Below, in pieces: positions 32,653 to 42,175 of a DNA stretch of 64,000 nt. The translations under genes and the position numbers were made by a program. The DNA comes from GWF2-50-93 sp049297395 (GTDB taxonomy: Bacteria > Verrucomicrobiota > Lentisphaeria > Victivallales > GWF2-50-93): positions 12,240 through 76,239 of the forward strand of contig JBAQUG010000221.1 in NCBI GenBank assembly GCA_049297395.1, written 5' to 3'. Positions within the stretch are counted from its first letter, which is position 1. The number at the start of each line of letters is the position of its first letter. Under the pieces are notes generated by a model that saw only the letters and a program-made list of their open reading frames with translations, made no database searches and had not been told where the DNA came from.

Positions 32653-33633
32653 ATGAAGATGAGAGCCTTTTTACCGTCAGTCGTATTGTTTCTGCTCGCA
32701 TCTGGAACTTATGCCGCGCCCGGGAGTGACAATCTGATCCCCAATCCTTCATTCGAGGATCCGGGGCAAGGCAATGTTTCTGGCTGGGTCTTTGTTACGA
32801 TGGTCGCAAAAGATCAAAAGTCATCCAGAGGGGTATATTTGAATGACGAAGCCACCGGCCAAAAGCAGGCGCATACGGGGAAATGCTGTGTGATGATCGA
32901 GGGCGGCACGGGCGCATGGCTCAGCCCTTCTTCCATCGAAGGCAAGGGGAATACGGCCTACAAACTGACAGCATGGGCGAAAGGGGAAGGAAGCGCGTCT
33001 GTCACGGTGCAAACATTCGATGCTGCCGGCAAAGTCAAAGTAGGTCCTGTAGGCATGCAGTTTCGCCTGTCGTCCGAATGGCAGCAAGTCGAAATGGGGT
33101 TCGTCTCGGAACCGGATGCGGCCAAATTCAGGATTGACCTCAATTCCAGCAGTCCAGGAAAGGTGTGCTTTGATGACGTCAGCCTGCTGGAGGATGCCGA
33201 AGGCAAATCATTGCCCAAGGTAAATGTCTGGAACTTCCAATTTGAGGGAGAGAAGTCGATGGAAGGTTGGGCCAGGACCCAGGGGGCGACTGTGACGCCA
33301 TCGGGAGATCATCTCCAGATTCAGGGGGCGGACTGGGATTCTAAAATTTATCGCTTCATCAATCTCCGTGCCGGCAAGTACCGCTTGTCGGGAAGCGGTG
33401 CGGGTGAATTGATGGTTTATGCCGCCAAAGACTGGTCCGGGAAACGGATGACGATGGTCAATCTTTCCGGCAAAGATTTCCGTCCGGACGAGCAGACCTT
33501 TGATTTCCCTGGAGGGCAGCTCCTGCTTGTGGTACAGGCTTGGGGAGAAAAAGCTCTTGTCAAAGTCCAATGGGTTGAGATTGCGCTGGAAACGCTCGCA
33601 GCAGCACCGTCGCCTGCAAGTGAAAAACGTTAA
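32653..33633 (+). CDS. Secreted CBM4/9-like protein (cassette 1)
   Basis: 326 residues. Signal peptide MKMRAFLPSVVLFLLASGTY with cleavage before APGS. Residues about 25-180 are a CBM4/9-type jelly roll (NLIPNPSFEDPGQGNVSGWV, AYKLTAWAKGEG, KVCFDDVSLLED). Residues 190-310 form a second beta-rich domain (RTQGATVTPSGDHLQIQGAD). No catalytic motif, so it is probably a carbohydrate-binding partner. It has a paralogue of the same length at 38272 and is followed by the GH5 lipoprotein gene after 25 bp. Confidence 0.75.
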   Translation: MKMRAFLPSVVLFLLASGTYAAPGSDNLIPNPSFEDPGQGNVSGWVFVTMVAKDQKSSRGVYLNDEATGQKQAHTGKCCVMIEGGTGAWLSPSSIEGKGNTAYKLTAWAKGEGSASVTVQTFDAAGKVKVGPVGMQFRLSSEWQQVEMGFVSEPDAAKFRIDLNSSSPGKVCFDDVSLLEDAEGKSLPKVNVWNFQFEGEKSMEGWARTQGATVTPSGDHLQIQGADWDSKIYRFINLRAGKYRLSGSGAGELMVYAAKDWSGKRMTMVNLSGKDFRPDEQTFDFPGGQLLLVVQAWGEKALVKVQWVEIALETLAAAPSPASEKR

Positions 33634-33658
33634 AACAATTGAAATAGGAGGATATGAT

Positions 33659-36600
33659 ATGCCTGTTCGACTTTTAAAAATGTTGACTCTCGTGACTGCG
33701 CTTTCATGCATCATCGTTGTCGGATGTGCGCAGGATCAAAAGGCCATCGACAAGAAAAATGCGTCAGAAGTTGGATCTGCCGGGTTGAACGGAGCCGTCC
33801 CCGTCGCTGTGGATCGGACAACGACCGTCAAGTCAATCGCCGAGGTAACTCAGCGGTACGAGGCACTGAAGAAACTGGAAGGGACAACTCCAGCACCCGC
33901 CGGAAAGGCTTTGGAACGAGGAGCGGCTCTTATGAAATCGAACGCAGTGATACCGATCCTGTATCCTGTTAAAATAGAGATTGACGGCGACACCAGGGAC
34001 TGGGAAAGCATACCATTTACCGGAACGCTCTCGGTCAATTGCGAGAGCTTCCCGCCGCCGACCAGCGCCGCTGACGCCCGTGTCACATTCAAAATTGCCG
34101 CCACCGACAAGATGCTGGCGCTGCTCATTCTGGTCCATGACGACAAGCTGGTATTCGGAGCTTCGTCCGCTGTTTATCAGAATGACGCGATCGAGGTTTT
34201 CCTCGACCCGCTGTTTAGCCGGTCCGACAGGCATGATGACACGTCCATGCAGCTTTTCATCACGTACAAGGATCAGACTATGAAGGATATTGTCGCCAGC
34301 GGACGCATACCGCTCATCGCCAAACCGGTTGCCGTGGAAGGCGGATGGGGGGTTGAGGTTGGCATTCCTCTGGATAATAGAATCTTCCAACTCCACCCCT
34401 TCGACGGTCTGCCCATCGGGATCAATATTTCCTACAATGACAACGACACGGGTAAAGGCCGTGAAAAAAAGATCACATGGAGCGCACTTGACTCTGGCGA
34501 TTTTTCGTGGATGCGCACCGACGTTTTCGGCGCGGGCGTTTTTGTGGGCGACATTGCGATGCCCGTAGTGCCGCCGACACCTTCTGAAGCGGTGATGAAG
34601 GCCAAGCGCCTGCGCGCTCCAGTTGAATCGTTCACCGATGTCGCGGTGCTGGAGCGGGAACGTCCCAATCCGTCCGTCGTACGCGGTTTCCAGTCCGGGG
34701 GATGTTCGCCGGAGCTTTTTTCCGAGATGAAGAAATGGGGGGCGAATGTCGTGCGAGTCCAGATGCAGGGTCTGAAAAGCTACAGTTCGCTCAAAGACAA
34801 GTCTGAACTCATGAAAGAGGAAAACATGAAGGCGTATCTCGACGAACTGGAGGGGATCGTCAAGGATGCGCGGACGGCCGGCATGAAGCTTCTGCTCGCC
34901 AACCACGGGGTGGTGCGTCCACCCAACATCACCGGGAACATTGCCGACTCAGCCAACAACATCAATCAGAAGATGTACGAATTCTGGGATCATCCGGAGC
35001 TCGAAAAAATGTTCTGTTTCTTCTGGAAGAGCGTCGCCGAGCGGCTTTTGCCTTATCGGGACACGGTCTGGGCGTATGATCTCATGAACGAGCCCTACGA
35101 CCCAAACCAAATGCCATATGGCCCGAAACAGTGGCCGCCCCTGGCAGTGAAGGGGATCAAGGCAATCAGGAGCGTTGACAAGGACGTGTGGATTGACTAC
35201 GAGGTAGGCCCCGGGGGGATGCCGTCGGGGTTCAGGGATCTGATGCCCCTCCCGGATCCGCACATCATCTATGACTTTCATATGTACATGCCGCACGCAT
35301 TCACCCATCAGGGACTTCAGGGTTACGGGGATGAAGGCTATGGAAGCGAGGAAAAGAAGGTTCGCTATCCGGGCATGATCGGTGGTATTCCGTTCGACAA
35401 GGATTATCTCAGGAAATGCATGCAGCCGGCGATTGATTTTCAGAAAAAATGGAGGGCACCGATCAATATCGGCGAATTCAGCGCCATCGCCTGGGCGCCT
35501 CCGGAAAGCACATCGGCCTACCTTGCCGATATAATTTCCATCTTTGAAGAGAACGGTTGGTCATGGGAGTATCACGCATACGCTGAATTCCAAGGCTGGA
35601 GCCTGCTCCATGAAGATGGTTTTTACTGGAGACATTGGAAAAACGAGCAGCCCAGACCGGCGAAGAAGGAAACGCTGAGGGGGAAGGTGATCCGGGAGGC
35701 GCTAAAGAAGAATTCGGCCGGGGCGGCGGACATGCCGGATCCCGGCAAATCCATCCCTTCCGAAGCGAAAGCAGGTACTGCTGGATGGAGCAGCGCCGAT
35801 GAGGACGTGTGGGAAAAACGGATCATGGCGGCTGGCGGCGTGATGCCGTCGTCACAGGAGAAGATATCCAATGAGAAGATGCGCATAAGCTCCGAGGCGC
35901 CGAATGCGTGGGGCGCGAAGACAAGATTGAAGGGGATGAAACGCCTGGCTCCTGGTTCACTCGAACCCGACAGCGTGGAAATACGGTTCGGCGGACGTAA
36001 TTTCGCCATCGGCACCGATGTGCTGCTCGACCTGGTATGGGGCGGACTCGGACTCGCTCCTGGCGGAGTTCTCAATCCACAGGATGAGGTTGAAGTCTCC
36101 TACCGGCTCAGTTCCCGCCGGGTCGATGCGCTGGTGCGCGACCGCGAAGGAAGGGAGCGCGTGCGCCCCGGAACACCGCATCTCATCAATCCTCCATTGC
36201 CCTCAATATGTGATGGAGACACCCTTCTCGCCCGCGTATTCGTAGACTATCACAGCGACGGCAGCGTCTTCGATGTGCTGCCGCTCATGGCCGACGCCTC
36301 CAAGGCGCCGACGTCCACCACCGGACCGGAGAAGATCCCGGCGACCGTGAAAAAGATGACGGATGGAAAGGCCGTGAAGATCATCTGCTGGGGCGACAGC
36401 GTCACCGAGGGCGGAGATGTGGGGCCGGGCGAGCGTTACGGCGACCAGCTCGCGGCACGGCTCAAGGCGAAATACCCGGCGGCGACCGTACAGGTCATGG
36501 CGGTGGGGGGAAGCCAGTCGCTGCAGTGGCTCCCCGACCCGTCGCCTGCGCAACCGCATCACCGCAGGGATGAGACGCGCTTCCAGCGCATTCTTGATGC

Positions 36601-36982
36601 GAAACCCGACCTGGTGGTGGTGGAGTTCGTCAACGACCAGTGGCTGTCGAAAGCCGCCGCGCTCCTGCATTACCGCACAAAAATCATCGCCCCGCTGCGC
36701 GCCATCGGGACGGAAGTGCTTCTGCTGACTCCGCAGCGCAACTGGGAGCGCAAGGGTTCGTTCCGCGATCCGGATACCCGAGAGTACGTCGCAGCATTGC
36801 GCGAAATTGGGCGCAACGACGAAGGCGTTGGTGTTGCGGACATGGCAGGCCGATGGGAGCACCTATGGTGCGAGGGCATCCCGTTTCCGGTCTATCTTGC
36901 CAACGGGTTCAACCATCCGGATGTGCGCGGGCATCTCCTGTTCACCGAGGAAATCTGCCGGGCGCTGGGAATGGACAAATGA
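33659..36982 (+). CDS. Lipoprotein: CBM9-like + GH5 glycosidase + SGNH esterase (cassette 1)
   Basis: 1107 residues from ATG 33659, preceded by AGGAGGATATGAT; the longer upstream frame only overlaps the previous gene. Lipobox VVGC gives an outer-surface lipoprotein. Residues about 96-300 are CBM9/DOMON-like (KIEIDGDTRDW ... DAIEVFLDPLF). Residues about 335-660 are a GH5-type barrel with acid/base Glu478 in MNEPYDP and nucleophile Glu606 in IGEFSAI. A linker of about 210 residues follows, then an SGNH/GDSL domain with Ser914 in GDSVTEGG and His1086/His1092 in NHPDVRGH. It would both cut a beta-glycan backbone and remove ester groups. Near-identical to the gene at 39278 up to 35716, then unrelated. 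Confidence 0.78.
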   Translation: MPVRLLKMLTLVTALSCIIVVGCAQDQKAIDKKNASEVGSAGLNGAVPVAVDRTTTVKSIAEVTQRYEALKKLEGTTPAPAGKALERGAALMKSNAVIPILYPVKIEIDGDTRDWESIPFTGTLSVNCESFPPPTSAADARVTFKIAATDKMLALLILVHDDKLVFGASSAVYQNDAIEVFLDPLFSRSDRHDDTSMQLFITYKDQTMKDIVASGRIPLIAKPVAVEGGWGVEVGIPLDNRIFQLHPFDGLPIGINISYNDNDTGKGREKKITWSALDSGDFSWMRTDVFGAGVFVGDIAMPVVPPTPSEAVMKAKRLRAPVESFTDVAVLERERPNPSVVRGFQSGGCSPELFSEMKKWGANVVRVQMQGLKSYSSLKDKSELMKEENMKAYLDELEGIVKDARTAGMKLLLANHGVVRPPNITGNIADSANNINQKMYEFWDHPELEKMFCFFWKSVAERLLPYRDTVWAYDLMNEPYDPNQMPYGPKQWPPLAVKGIKAIRSVDKDVWIDYEVGPGGMPSGFRDLMPLPDPHIIYDFHMYMPHAFTHQGLQGYGDEGYGSEEKKVRYPGMIGGIPFDKDYLRKCMQPAIDFQKKWRAPINIGEFSAIAWAPPESTSAYLADIISIFEENGWSWEYHAYAEFQGWSLLHEDGFYWRHWKNEQPRPAKKETLRGKVIREALKKNSAGAADMPDPGKSIPSEAKAGTAGWSSADEDVWEKRIMAAGGVMPSSQEKISNEKMRISSEAPNAWGAKTRLKGMKRLAPGSLEPDSVEIRFGGRNFAIGTDVLLDLVWGGLGLAPGGVLNPQDEVEVSYRLSSRRVDALVRDREGRERVRPGTPHLINPPLPSICDGDTLLARVFVDYHSDGSVFDVLPLMADASKAPTSTTGPEKIPATVKKMTDGKAVKIICWGDSVTEGGDVGPGERYGDQLAARLKAKYPAATVQVMAVGGSQSLQWLPDPSPAQPHHRRDETRFQRILDAKPDLVVVEFVNDQWLSKAAALLHYRTKIIAPLRAIGTEVLLLTPQRNWERKGSFRDPDTREYVAALREIGRNDEGVGVADMAGRWEHLWCEGIPFPVYLANGFNHPDVRGHLLFTEEICRALGMDK

Positions 36983-37093
36983 CAAATCGTAAAAGATCCA
37001 ATTCGAAGACGTTGACTACAGGTGGGCAGGCGAAGCATACCAGGATTTTTGATATTTATAAACTTTTTAACGTGAAACTAAGGGACTCCAGCC

Positions 37094-37254
37094 GTGAATC
37101 AGAACTCCATTGCAGCAGTTGTTAATTTCAACAATACCATCAAGAATTTGGATCACGCCTGGGAAAAGGTGATATTCAGGGAGTGGTAAATCTGCAACTC
37201 TCAATCAAGCCGGGAAGCGTAGTCTTCTATAAGATAAAAAAAGGGACTTGCAAG
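37094..37254 (+). pseudogene. Possible remnant of a glycosidase C-terminus
   Basis: A GTG-started frame of about 31 codons ends at 37189, and an overlapping frame continues LSIKPGSVVFYKIKKG, which looks like the last beta-strand of many glycoside hydrolases. No catalytic part remains. It lies in the 407-bp gap between the two cassettes, which also carries the 26-bp repeat and the next promoter. Weakly supported. Confidence 0.2.
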
Positions 37255-37255
37255 C

Positions 37256-37281
37256 AGAGTCATCCCACAGGATGACGGATG
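37256..37281. repeat. 26-bp hairpin repeat, inverted copy of 3125-3150
   Basis: Exact reverse complement of 3125-3150, with the TCATCC-CACA-GGATGA stem. Confidence 0.6.
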
Positions 37282-37306
37282 AGTGGATTCTTGGATCTTT
37301 GGCTGC

Positions 37307-37385
37307 AATGTCCAGGATTTTGGCTGTTTTGTGCTTTCATACAACATTTATCCGAGGTATAATTGCAGTAACAGAGGAGGGAGGT
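37307..37385 (+). promoter_or_regulatory. Conserved pseudopilin promoter and leader, second copy
   Basis: TTTGGCTGCAATGTCC, TGGCTGTTTTGTGCTTTCA, TATAAT (37358-37363) and GAGGAGGGAGGT, with the same 27-bp distance from -10 box to ATG 37390 as at 31495. Confidence 0.55.
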
Positions 37386-37389
37386 CAGC

Positions 37390-38214
37390 ATGAAAAATGA
37401 AGGATGCCCGATTGATATTTCCTTTCCCCCGGAAAGTAAATATAAGTCCATACCGCGCCGTTTGACAGGTAACATGCCGTTTACATTGATTGAATTGCTC
37501 ATCGTGATTGCGATCATCGCAATCCTCGCGGCCATGCTCCTTCCGGCCCTGAAGAACGCGAAGGATACGGCGAAATCCATCGTCTGCATCGGCAATCTTG
37601 GCAGTCAGGGCAAGGCTTTTGCCTTCTACAGTTCCGACCATAACGACTGGAATGTCCCGCCGGAAGGTACCAATGCTGCGGGAGCCGGCACCGGGGGCCA
37701 GGGTTGGATAAGTCAGACATTGCCTTATCTCATGGCGTCTCCTTATTCTGTTTTAAAGCAGCAAAACTCCGTTTTCGCCGATCCTGCGGTCGACAAAGGG
37801 AAATTGTATTCAGGTGGTTCATCGGTCGACAATCAGTACTGGATTCACTATGGAATATGTGTCACCCCGCAGATTGTGCTATGCATGAAAAGGGGACTGG
37901 ATCCTTTCACCACTTACAATTACTGGCGGTTCCACTATAAAATGAACCAAATAGCCAAGCCGGATCAGGCGGCGGCGGTTGCCGATACCATCAACGGAGG
38001 CTCCGCTGCCATCTACGACTATGAAAATTCGGCATGGTGTTTCTGGGCATGGACGGCCGGAACTAATATTACTTATCTTGACTGGTATCGGCATTCCGCC
38101 AAAAGCAACTGGCTGTATCTGGACGGCCATGTGGAATCCTATCGCAAAGGAGATTTCTGGACGGACAGCACAGTAATGTATGGGGCCAGACTGGGCAAGG
38201 CCTTTGGGAAATGA
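37390..38214 (+). CDS. Type II secretion pseudopilin-like protein (H-X9-DG type)
   Basis: 274 residues. Leader of about 30 residues (PIDISFPPESKYKSIPRRLT), then NMPFTLIELLIVIAIIAIL; the residue before Phe is Pro instead of Gly. The C-terminus has a perfect H-X9-DG motif in RHSAKSNWLYLDGHV. The leader is almost the same as in the genes at 31495 and 46091; the exposed body (GNLGSQGKAFAFYSSDHNDW and onwards) is not. First gene of cassette 2 (37307-42079). Confidence 0.87.
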   Translation: MKNEGCPIDISFPPESKYKSIPRRLTGNMPFTLIELLIVIAIIAILAAMLLPALKNAKDTAKSIVCIGNLGSQGKAFAFYSSDHNDWNVPPEGTNAAGAGTGGQGWISQTLPYLMASPYSVLKQQNSVFADPAVDKGKLYSGGSSVDNQYWIHYGICVTPQIVLCMKRGLDPFTTYNYWRFHYKMNQIAKPDQAAAVADTINGGSAAIYDYENSAWCFWAWTAGTNITYLDWYRHSAKSNWLYLDGHVESYRKGDFWTDSTVMYGARLGKAFGK

Positions 38215-38271
38215 AAGTTTGAAGAGATGTTTGCCGGCAATTGCCTAACAAAAAAAAGAAAGATCTGAAAA

Positions 38272-39252
38272 ATGAAAAAGAGAAACTTTTTACAGTCAGT
38301 CGTATTATTTTTACTTGCGTTCGGAGCTTATGCCGCGCCCGGGAGTGAAAATCTGATACCCAATCCTTCGTTCGAGGATCCGGGACAGGGCAATGTTTCG
38401 GGCTGGGTCTTTTCTCCGGTCACCGCAAAAGATCAAAAGCCATCAAAGGGGGTGTATTTGAACGACGAAGTCACCGGCCAGAAGCAGGCGCATACGGGGA
38501 AATGCTGCGTGATGATCGAGGGAGGCTCGGGCGCATGGCTCAGCCCTTCTTCCATCGAAGCCAAGGGGAATACGGCCTACAAACTGACGGCATGGGCGAA
38601 AGGGGAAGGCAACGCTTCCATCACGGTGCAGACATTCGATGCCGCCGGCAAAGTGGGTTCTCCTGGCGGTCTTTCGATCCACCTGTCACCCGACTGGCAG
38701 CAGTTTGAAATTGGGTTCGTCTCGGAACCGGATGCGGCCAAATTCAGGATTGACCTCAACGGTTCGGGAAAGGTGTGCTTTGATGACATCAGCTTGCTGG
38801 AGGATGCTGAAGGCAAATCGTTGCCCAAGGTAAACACCTACCGTTTCTCATTCGAGGGAGATAATGCGATGGAAGGATGGGCCAAGACCCAGGGGGCGAC
38901 CGTGACGCCATCCGGGGATCATCTCCAGATTCAGGGGGCGGACTGGAACTCTGAGATTTACCGCTCTCTCAATCTCCGCGCCGGCAAGTACCGCTTGTCG
39001 GGAAGCGGCGCAGGTACAGTACTTGTATTTGTCGCCAAAGATTTTGATTGGTTGAAGAAGGGGGGGATATTTACGCGTGTCAATCTCTCCGGCAAAGACT
39101 TCCGCTCGGACGAGCAGGCCTTTGATTTTCCTGGAGGGCAGCTTCTGCTTGTGGTAAAAGCGGAAGGAGCCAAAGCTCTTGCCAAAGTCCAATGGGTGGA
39201 AATTGCGCTGGAATCGCTCGCGCCGCCGCCGCCTGCAAGTGAAAAACGTTAA
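38272..39252 (+). CDS. Secreted CBM4/9-like protein (cassette 2)
   Basis: 326 residues, a close paralogue of the protein at 32653: signal peptide MKKRNFLQSVVLFLLAFGAY, jelly-roll NLIPNPSFEDPGQGNVSGWV, then the second beta-rich domain, and the same SEKR ending. Differences are concentrated at about residues 125-150 and 265-275. It is separated from the GH5 lipoprotein gene by 25 bp of almost the same sequence as in cassette 1. Confidence 0.75.
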   Translation: MKKRNFLQSVVLFLLAFGAYAAPGSENLIPNPSFEDPGQGNVSGWVFSPVTAKDQKPSKGVYLNDEVTGQKQAHTGKCCVMIEGGSGAWLSPSSIEAKGNTAYKLTAWAKGEGNASITVQTFDAAGKVGSPGGLSIHLSPDWQQFEIGFVSEPDAAKFRIDLNGSGKVCFDDISLLEDAEGKSLPKVNTYRFSFEGDNAMEGWAKTQGATVTPSGDHLQIQGADWNSEIYRSLNLRAGKYRLSGSGAGTVLVFVAKDFDWLKKGGIFTRVNLSGKDFRSDEQAFDFPGGQLLLVVKAEGAKALAKVQWVEIALESLAPPPPASEKR

Positions 39253-39277
39253 AACAATTGAAATAGGAGGATATTAT

Positions 39278-42079
39278 ATGACTGTTCGACTTTTAAAAAT
39301 GTTATCGCTCGTGACTGCGCTTGCATGCATCATCGTTGTCGGATGTGCGCAGGAGCAAAAGGCCATCGACAAGAAAAATGCGTCAGAACTTGGACCCGCC
39401 GGGTCGAACGGAGCCGTCTCCGTTGCTGTGGATCGGGCAACGGCCGTCAAGTCAATCTCCGATGTAGCTCAGCGGTACGAGGAGCTGAAGAAATTGGAAG
39501 GGACAACTCCAGCGCCCGCCGGAACAGCTTCGGAACGAGGGGCGGCTCTTATGAAACCGAACGCAGTGATACCGATCCTGTATCCTGTTAGAATAGAGAT
39601 TGACGGCAACACAAATGACTGGAATGACGTGCCATTCACCGGAACGCTTGCAGTCAACTGCGAAAGTTTTTCGCCGCCGACCAATGCTGCTGATGCCGGT
39701 GTCACATTCAAAATGTCCGCCACTGACAGGATGCTGGCGCTGCTAATTCTGGCCCATGACGACAAGCTGGTGTTCAGCAATTCCTCCGGTGTCTGCTGGA
39801 ACGACACGATCGAGGTTTTCCTCGACCCTCTGTTCACCCGGGCCGACAGGCATGATGACACATCCATGCAGGTTTTCATCACGTACAAGGATCAAACGAT
39901 GAAGGAGCTTGTGGTCAAGGGACGCCTTCCGCTCATTGCCAAGCCAGTGGCGGTGGAAGGCGGCTGGGGGGTAGAAGTCGGCATCCCCTTGGATAATACA
40001 ATATTTCAAATTCACCCCTTTGACGGCCTGCCCATCGGGATCAACATCATCTACAGCGACAATGATGCGGGCAAAGGGTGTGAGAAAAAGATCACGTGGA
40101 GTGCACTTGACACGGGTAATTTCTCATGGATGCGGGCCGACGTCTTCGGTGCGGGCGTTTTTGTGGGCGATGTTGCGATGCCCGTCGTGTCGCCGACACC
40201 CTCGGAAGCGGTGATGAAGACCAAGCGCATGCGCTCTCCAGTTGAATCATTCACCGATGTCGCCGTGCTGGCGCGCGAACGCCCCAATCCGCCCATAGTC
40301 CGCGGTTTCACTGCCAGCGGGGGCCGATTATCTGCAATGAAACAGGAATGGGGCGCGAATGTCGCACGATACCTAATGGTTACAAAAAGCTACCAATCGC
40401 TCAAAGACAAGTCCGATCTCGTGAAACCGGAAAACATGAAGGTGTATCTTGACGAACTTGAGGAGATCGTAAAGAACGCCCAGAAGTCCGGCGTAAAGCT
40501 TCTGCTCCTGAACGGCGGGGTGGTGCGTCCACCCAACATCACGGGAAACATCGCGGACTCAGCCAACAATATCAACCAGAAGATGTACGAATTCTGGGAT
40601 CATCCGGAGCTTGAAAAAATGCTCTGTTTTTTCTGGAAGAGCGTCGCCGAGCGGCTTCTGCCCTACCGGGACACAATCTGGGCGTATGATCTCATGAACG
40701 AGCCCTACGATCCGAACCAGATGCCATTTGGACCAAAACAGTGGCCGCCCCTGGCTGTGAAGGCGATCAAGGCGATCAGGAGCGTTGATAAGGACACATG
40801 GATTGTCTATGAGCCTGGGCCCGGAGCCGATCCAAGCGGGTTCAGGGACTTGATGCCTCTTCCCGATTCGCACATCATCTACGAGTTTCACATGTATAGT
40901 CCGCACGCATTTACTCATCAAGGACTTCAAGGTTATGGGGACGAAGGTTACGGCCCCGAAGAAAAAAAGATTCACTATCCAGGCGTGATCGGTGGCATTC
41001 CATTCAATAAGGACTATCTCCAGAAGTGCATGCAGCCGGTGCTTGATTTCCAGAAAAAGTGGAAGGCTCCGATCAATGTCGGCGAATTCAGTGTCATCTC
41101 CTGGGCGCCTCCGGAAAGTGCGGCGGCCTATCTTACCGATGTCATTTCCATTTTTGAAGAGAACGGCTGGTCCTGGGATTATCACTCCTACGCGGATTTC
41201 CAAGGCTGGTGCCTGCCTTACGAAGATGGTTTTTACTGGAGACATTGGAAAGGCGAGCAACCCAAACTGGCGAAAACGGAAACGCTGAGGGGGAAGGTGA
41301 TCCGCGAGGCGCTAAAGAAGAACTCGACGGATTTCTATAAACCGGAATTCCCGGCTTACAGTGATCCCAATGCCGCTGTCAGTCCGGATTCCTTTAAAAT
41401 CCTGATTGTGGGAAACAGCATCAGCAGGAGCGGCTTTAATGCCGATACCATCCGGGATCTGAAATGGGATCATACCGCCGGTATGGCGGCCACCAGCGAG
41501 GACAAGGACTACGTCCATATCCTGGCGCAAATGATCCAGAAAACACTTCCCGACAAAAAGCTGGCATTGTTTTTCACCGGCTTTACCTACAAGGGTACGC
41601 CGGATGAGCGGCTTGCGCAGCTCAAACGATTTGCGGAAAAGAAATACGACCTCGTCATCATCCAGCATGGAGAGCACGAGAACCCGGCAATCGGTGGTGT
41701 GAAAGGCTGGAGGGCGACCCTTGGAAGACTTCTGGGGCTGTTCGGTCAGGATCCAGAAAAACCATTCATCATTTGCGCCGGGGTATGGTCGGCAAACCAT
41801 GGAGATGACGGCCTCATGCCTGGTGTGATGGACGGGTTCTGGAAAGAGATTCCGGATATAATGGCGGAGCTCAGCAAGGAACACGGGGTTCCCTTCGTCC
41901 CGCTCATGGATCTTGCGGCGGATCCGGCCAATCGCGGATGGGAGCCGAAACCCGGCATCCCGTTGCCGCCGCCCCCTGTCCAGTGGCATCCGAACGACCG
42001 GGGACATCGACTGATTGCGGAGAAAATCTTCAAGGCGTTCACGGAGGAGGCCGCCAAACGCGGATTGAAAATGCAATGA
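39278..42079 (+). CDS. Lipoprotein: CBM9-like + GH5 glycosidase + a different SGNH domain (cassette 2)
   Basis: 933 residues from ATG 39278 with AGGAGGATATTAT in front. Lipobox VVGC. The CBM9-like and GH5 parts align end to end with the gene at 33659; catalytic Glu475 (MNEPYDP) and Glu603 (VGEFSVI) are kept. After about 41326 the sequence is unrelated to cassette 1: a shorter linker and an SGNH domain starting ILIVGNSISRSGF (Ser714), with block V HPNDRGH near the end. This second esterase type could remove another substituent or act on another position. The C-terminal DNA shows no trace of the first SGNH domain, so the domain was swapped rather than diverged. Confidence 0.78.
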   Translation: MTVRLLKMLSLVTALACIIVVGCAQEQKAIDKKNASELGPAGSNGAVSVAVDRATAVKSISDVAQRYEELKKLEGTTPAPAGTASERGAALMKPNAVIPILYPVRIEIDGNTNDWNDVPFTGTLAVNCESFSPPTNAADAGVTFKMSATDRMLALLILAHDDKLVFSNSSGVCWNDTIEVFLDPLFTRADRHDDTSMQVFITYKDQTMKELVVKGRLPLIAKPVAVEGGWGVEVGIPLDNTIFQIHPFDGLPIGINIIYSDNDAGKGCEKKITWSALDTGNFSWMRADVFGAGVFVGDVAMPVVSPTPSEAVMKTKRMRSPVESFTDVAVLARERPNPPIVRGFTASGGRLSAMKQEWGANVARYLMVTKSYQSLKDKSDLVKPENMKVYLDELEEIVKNAQKSGVKLLLLNGGVVRPPNITGNIADSANNINQKMYEFWDHPELEKMLCFFWKSVAERLLPYRDTIWAYDLMNEPYDPNQMPFGPKQWPPLAVKAIKAIRSVDKDTWIVYEPGPGADPSGFRDLMPLPDSHIIYEFHMYSPHAFTHQGLQGYGDEGYGPEEKKIHYPGVIGGIPFNKDYLQKCMQPVLDFQKKWKAPINVGEFSVISWAPPESAAAYLTDVISIFEENGWSWDYHSYADFQGWCLPYEDGFYWRHWKGEQPKLAKTETLRGKVIREALKKNSTDFYKPEFPAYSDPNAAVSPDSFKILIVGNSISRSGFNADTIRDLKWDHTAGMAATSEDKDYVHILAQMIQKTLPDKKLALFFTGFTYKGTPDERLAQLKRFAEKKYDLVIIQHGEHENPAIGGVKGWRATLGRLLGLFGQDPEKPFIICAGVWSANHGDDGLMPGVMDGFWKEIPDIMAELSKEHGVPFVPLMDLAADPANRGWEPKPGIPLPPPPVQWHPNDRGHRLIAEKIFKAFTEEAAKRGLKMQ

Positions 42080-42175
42080 TTATGACTAAAATATAGTTGT
42101 ATTTGCTATTTATACGACTAAATTACAGTTATTAAAACCAATTGCAGAGCTCAAAGCCGATGAAAGATCAATGTC

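Noticed and set aside
33833..34906. 357-codon minus-strand frame opposite the GH5 lipoprotein
   Set aside because: No motifs, and the corresponding frame is broken in the paralogue at 39278, so it is not conserved.
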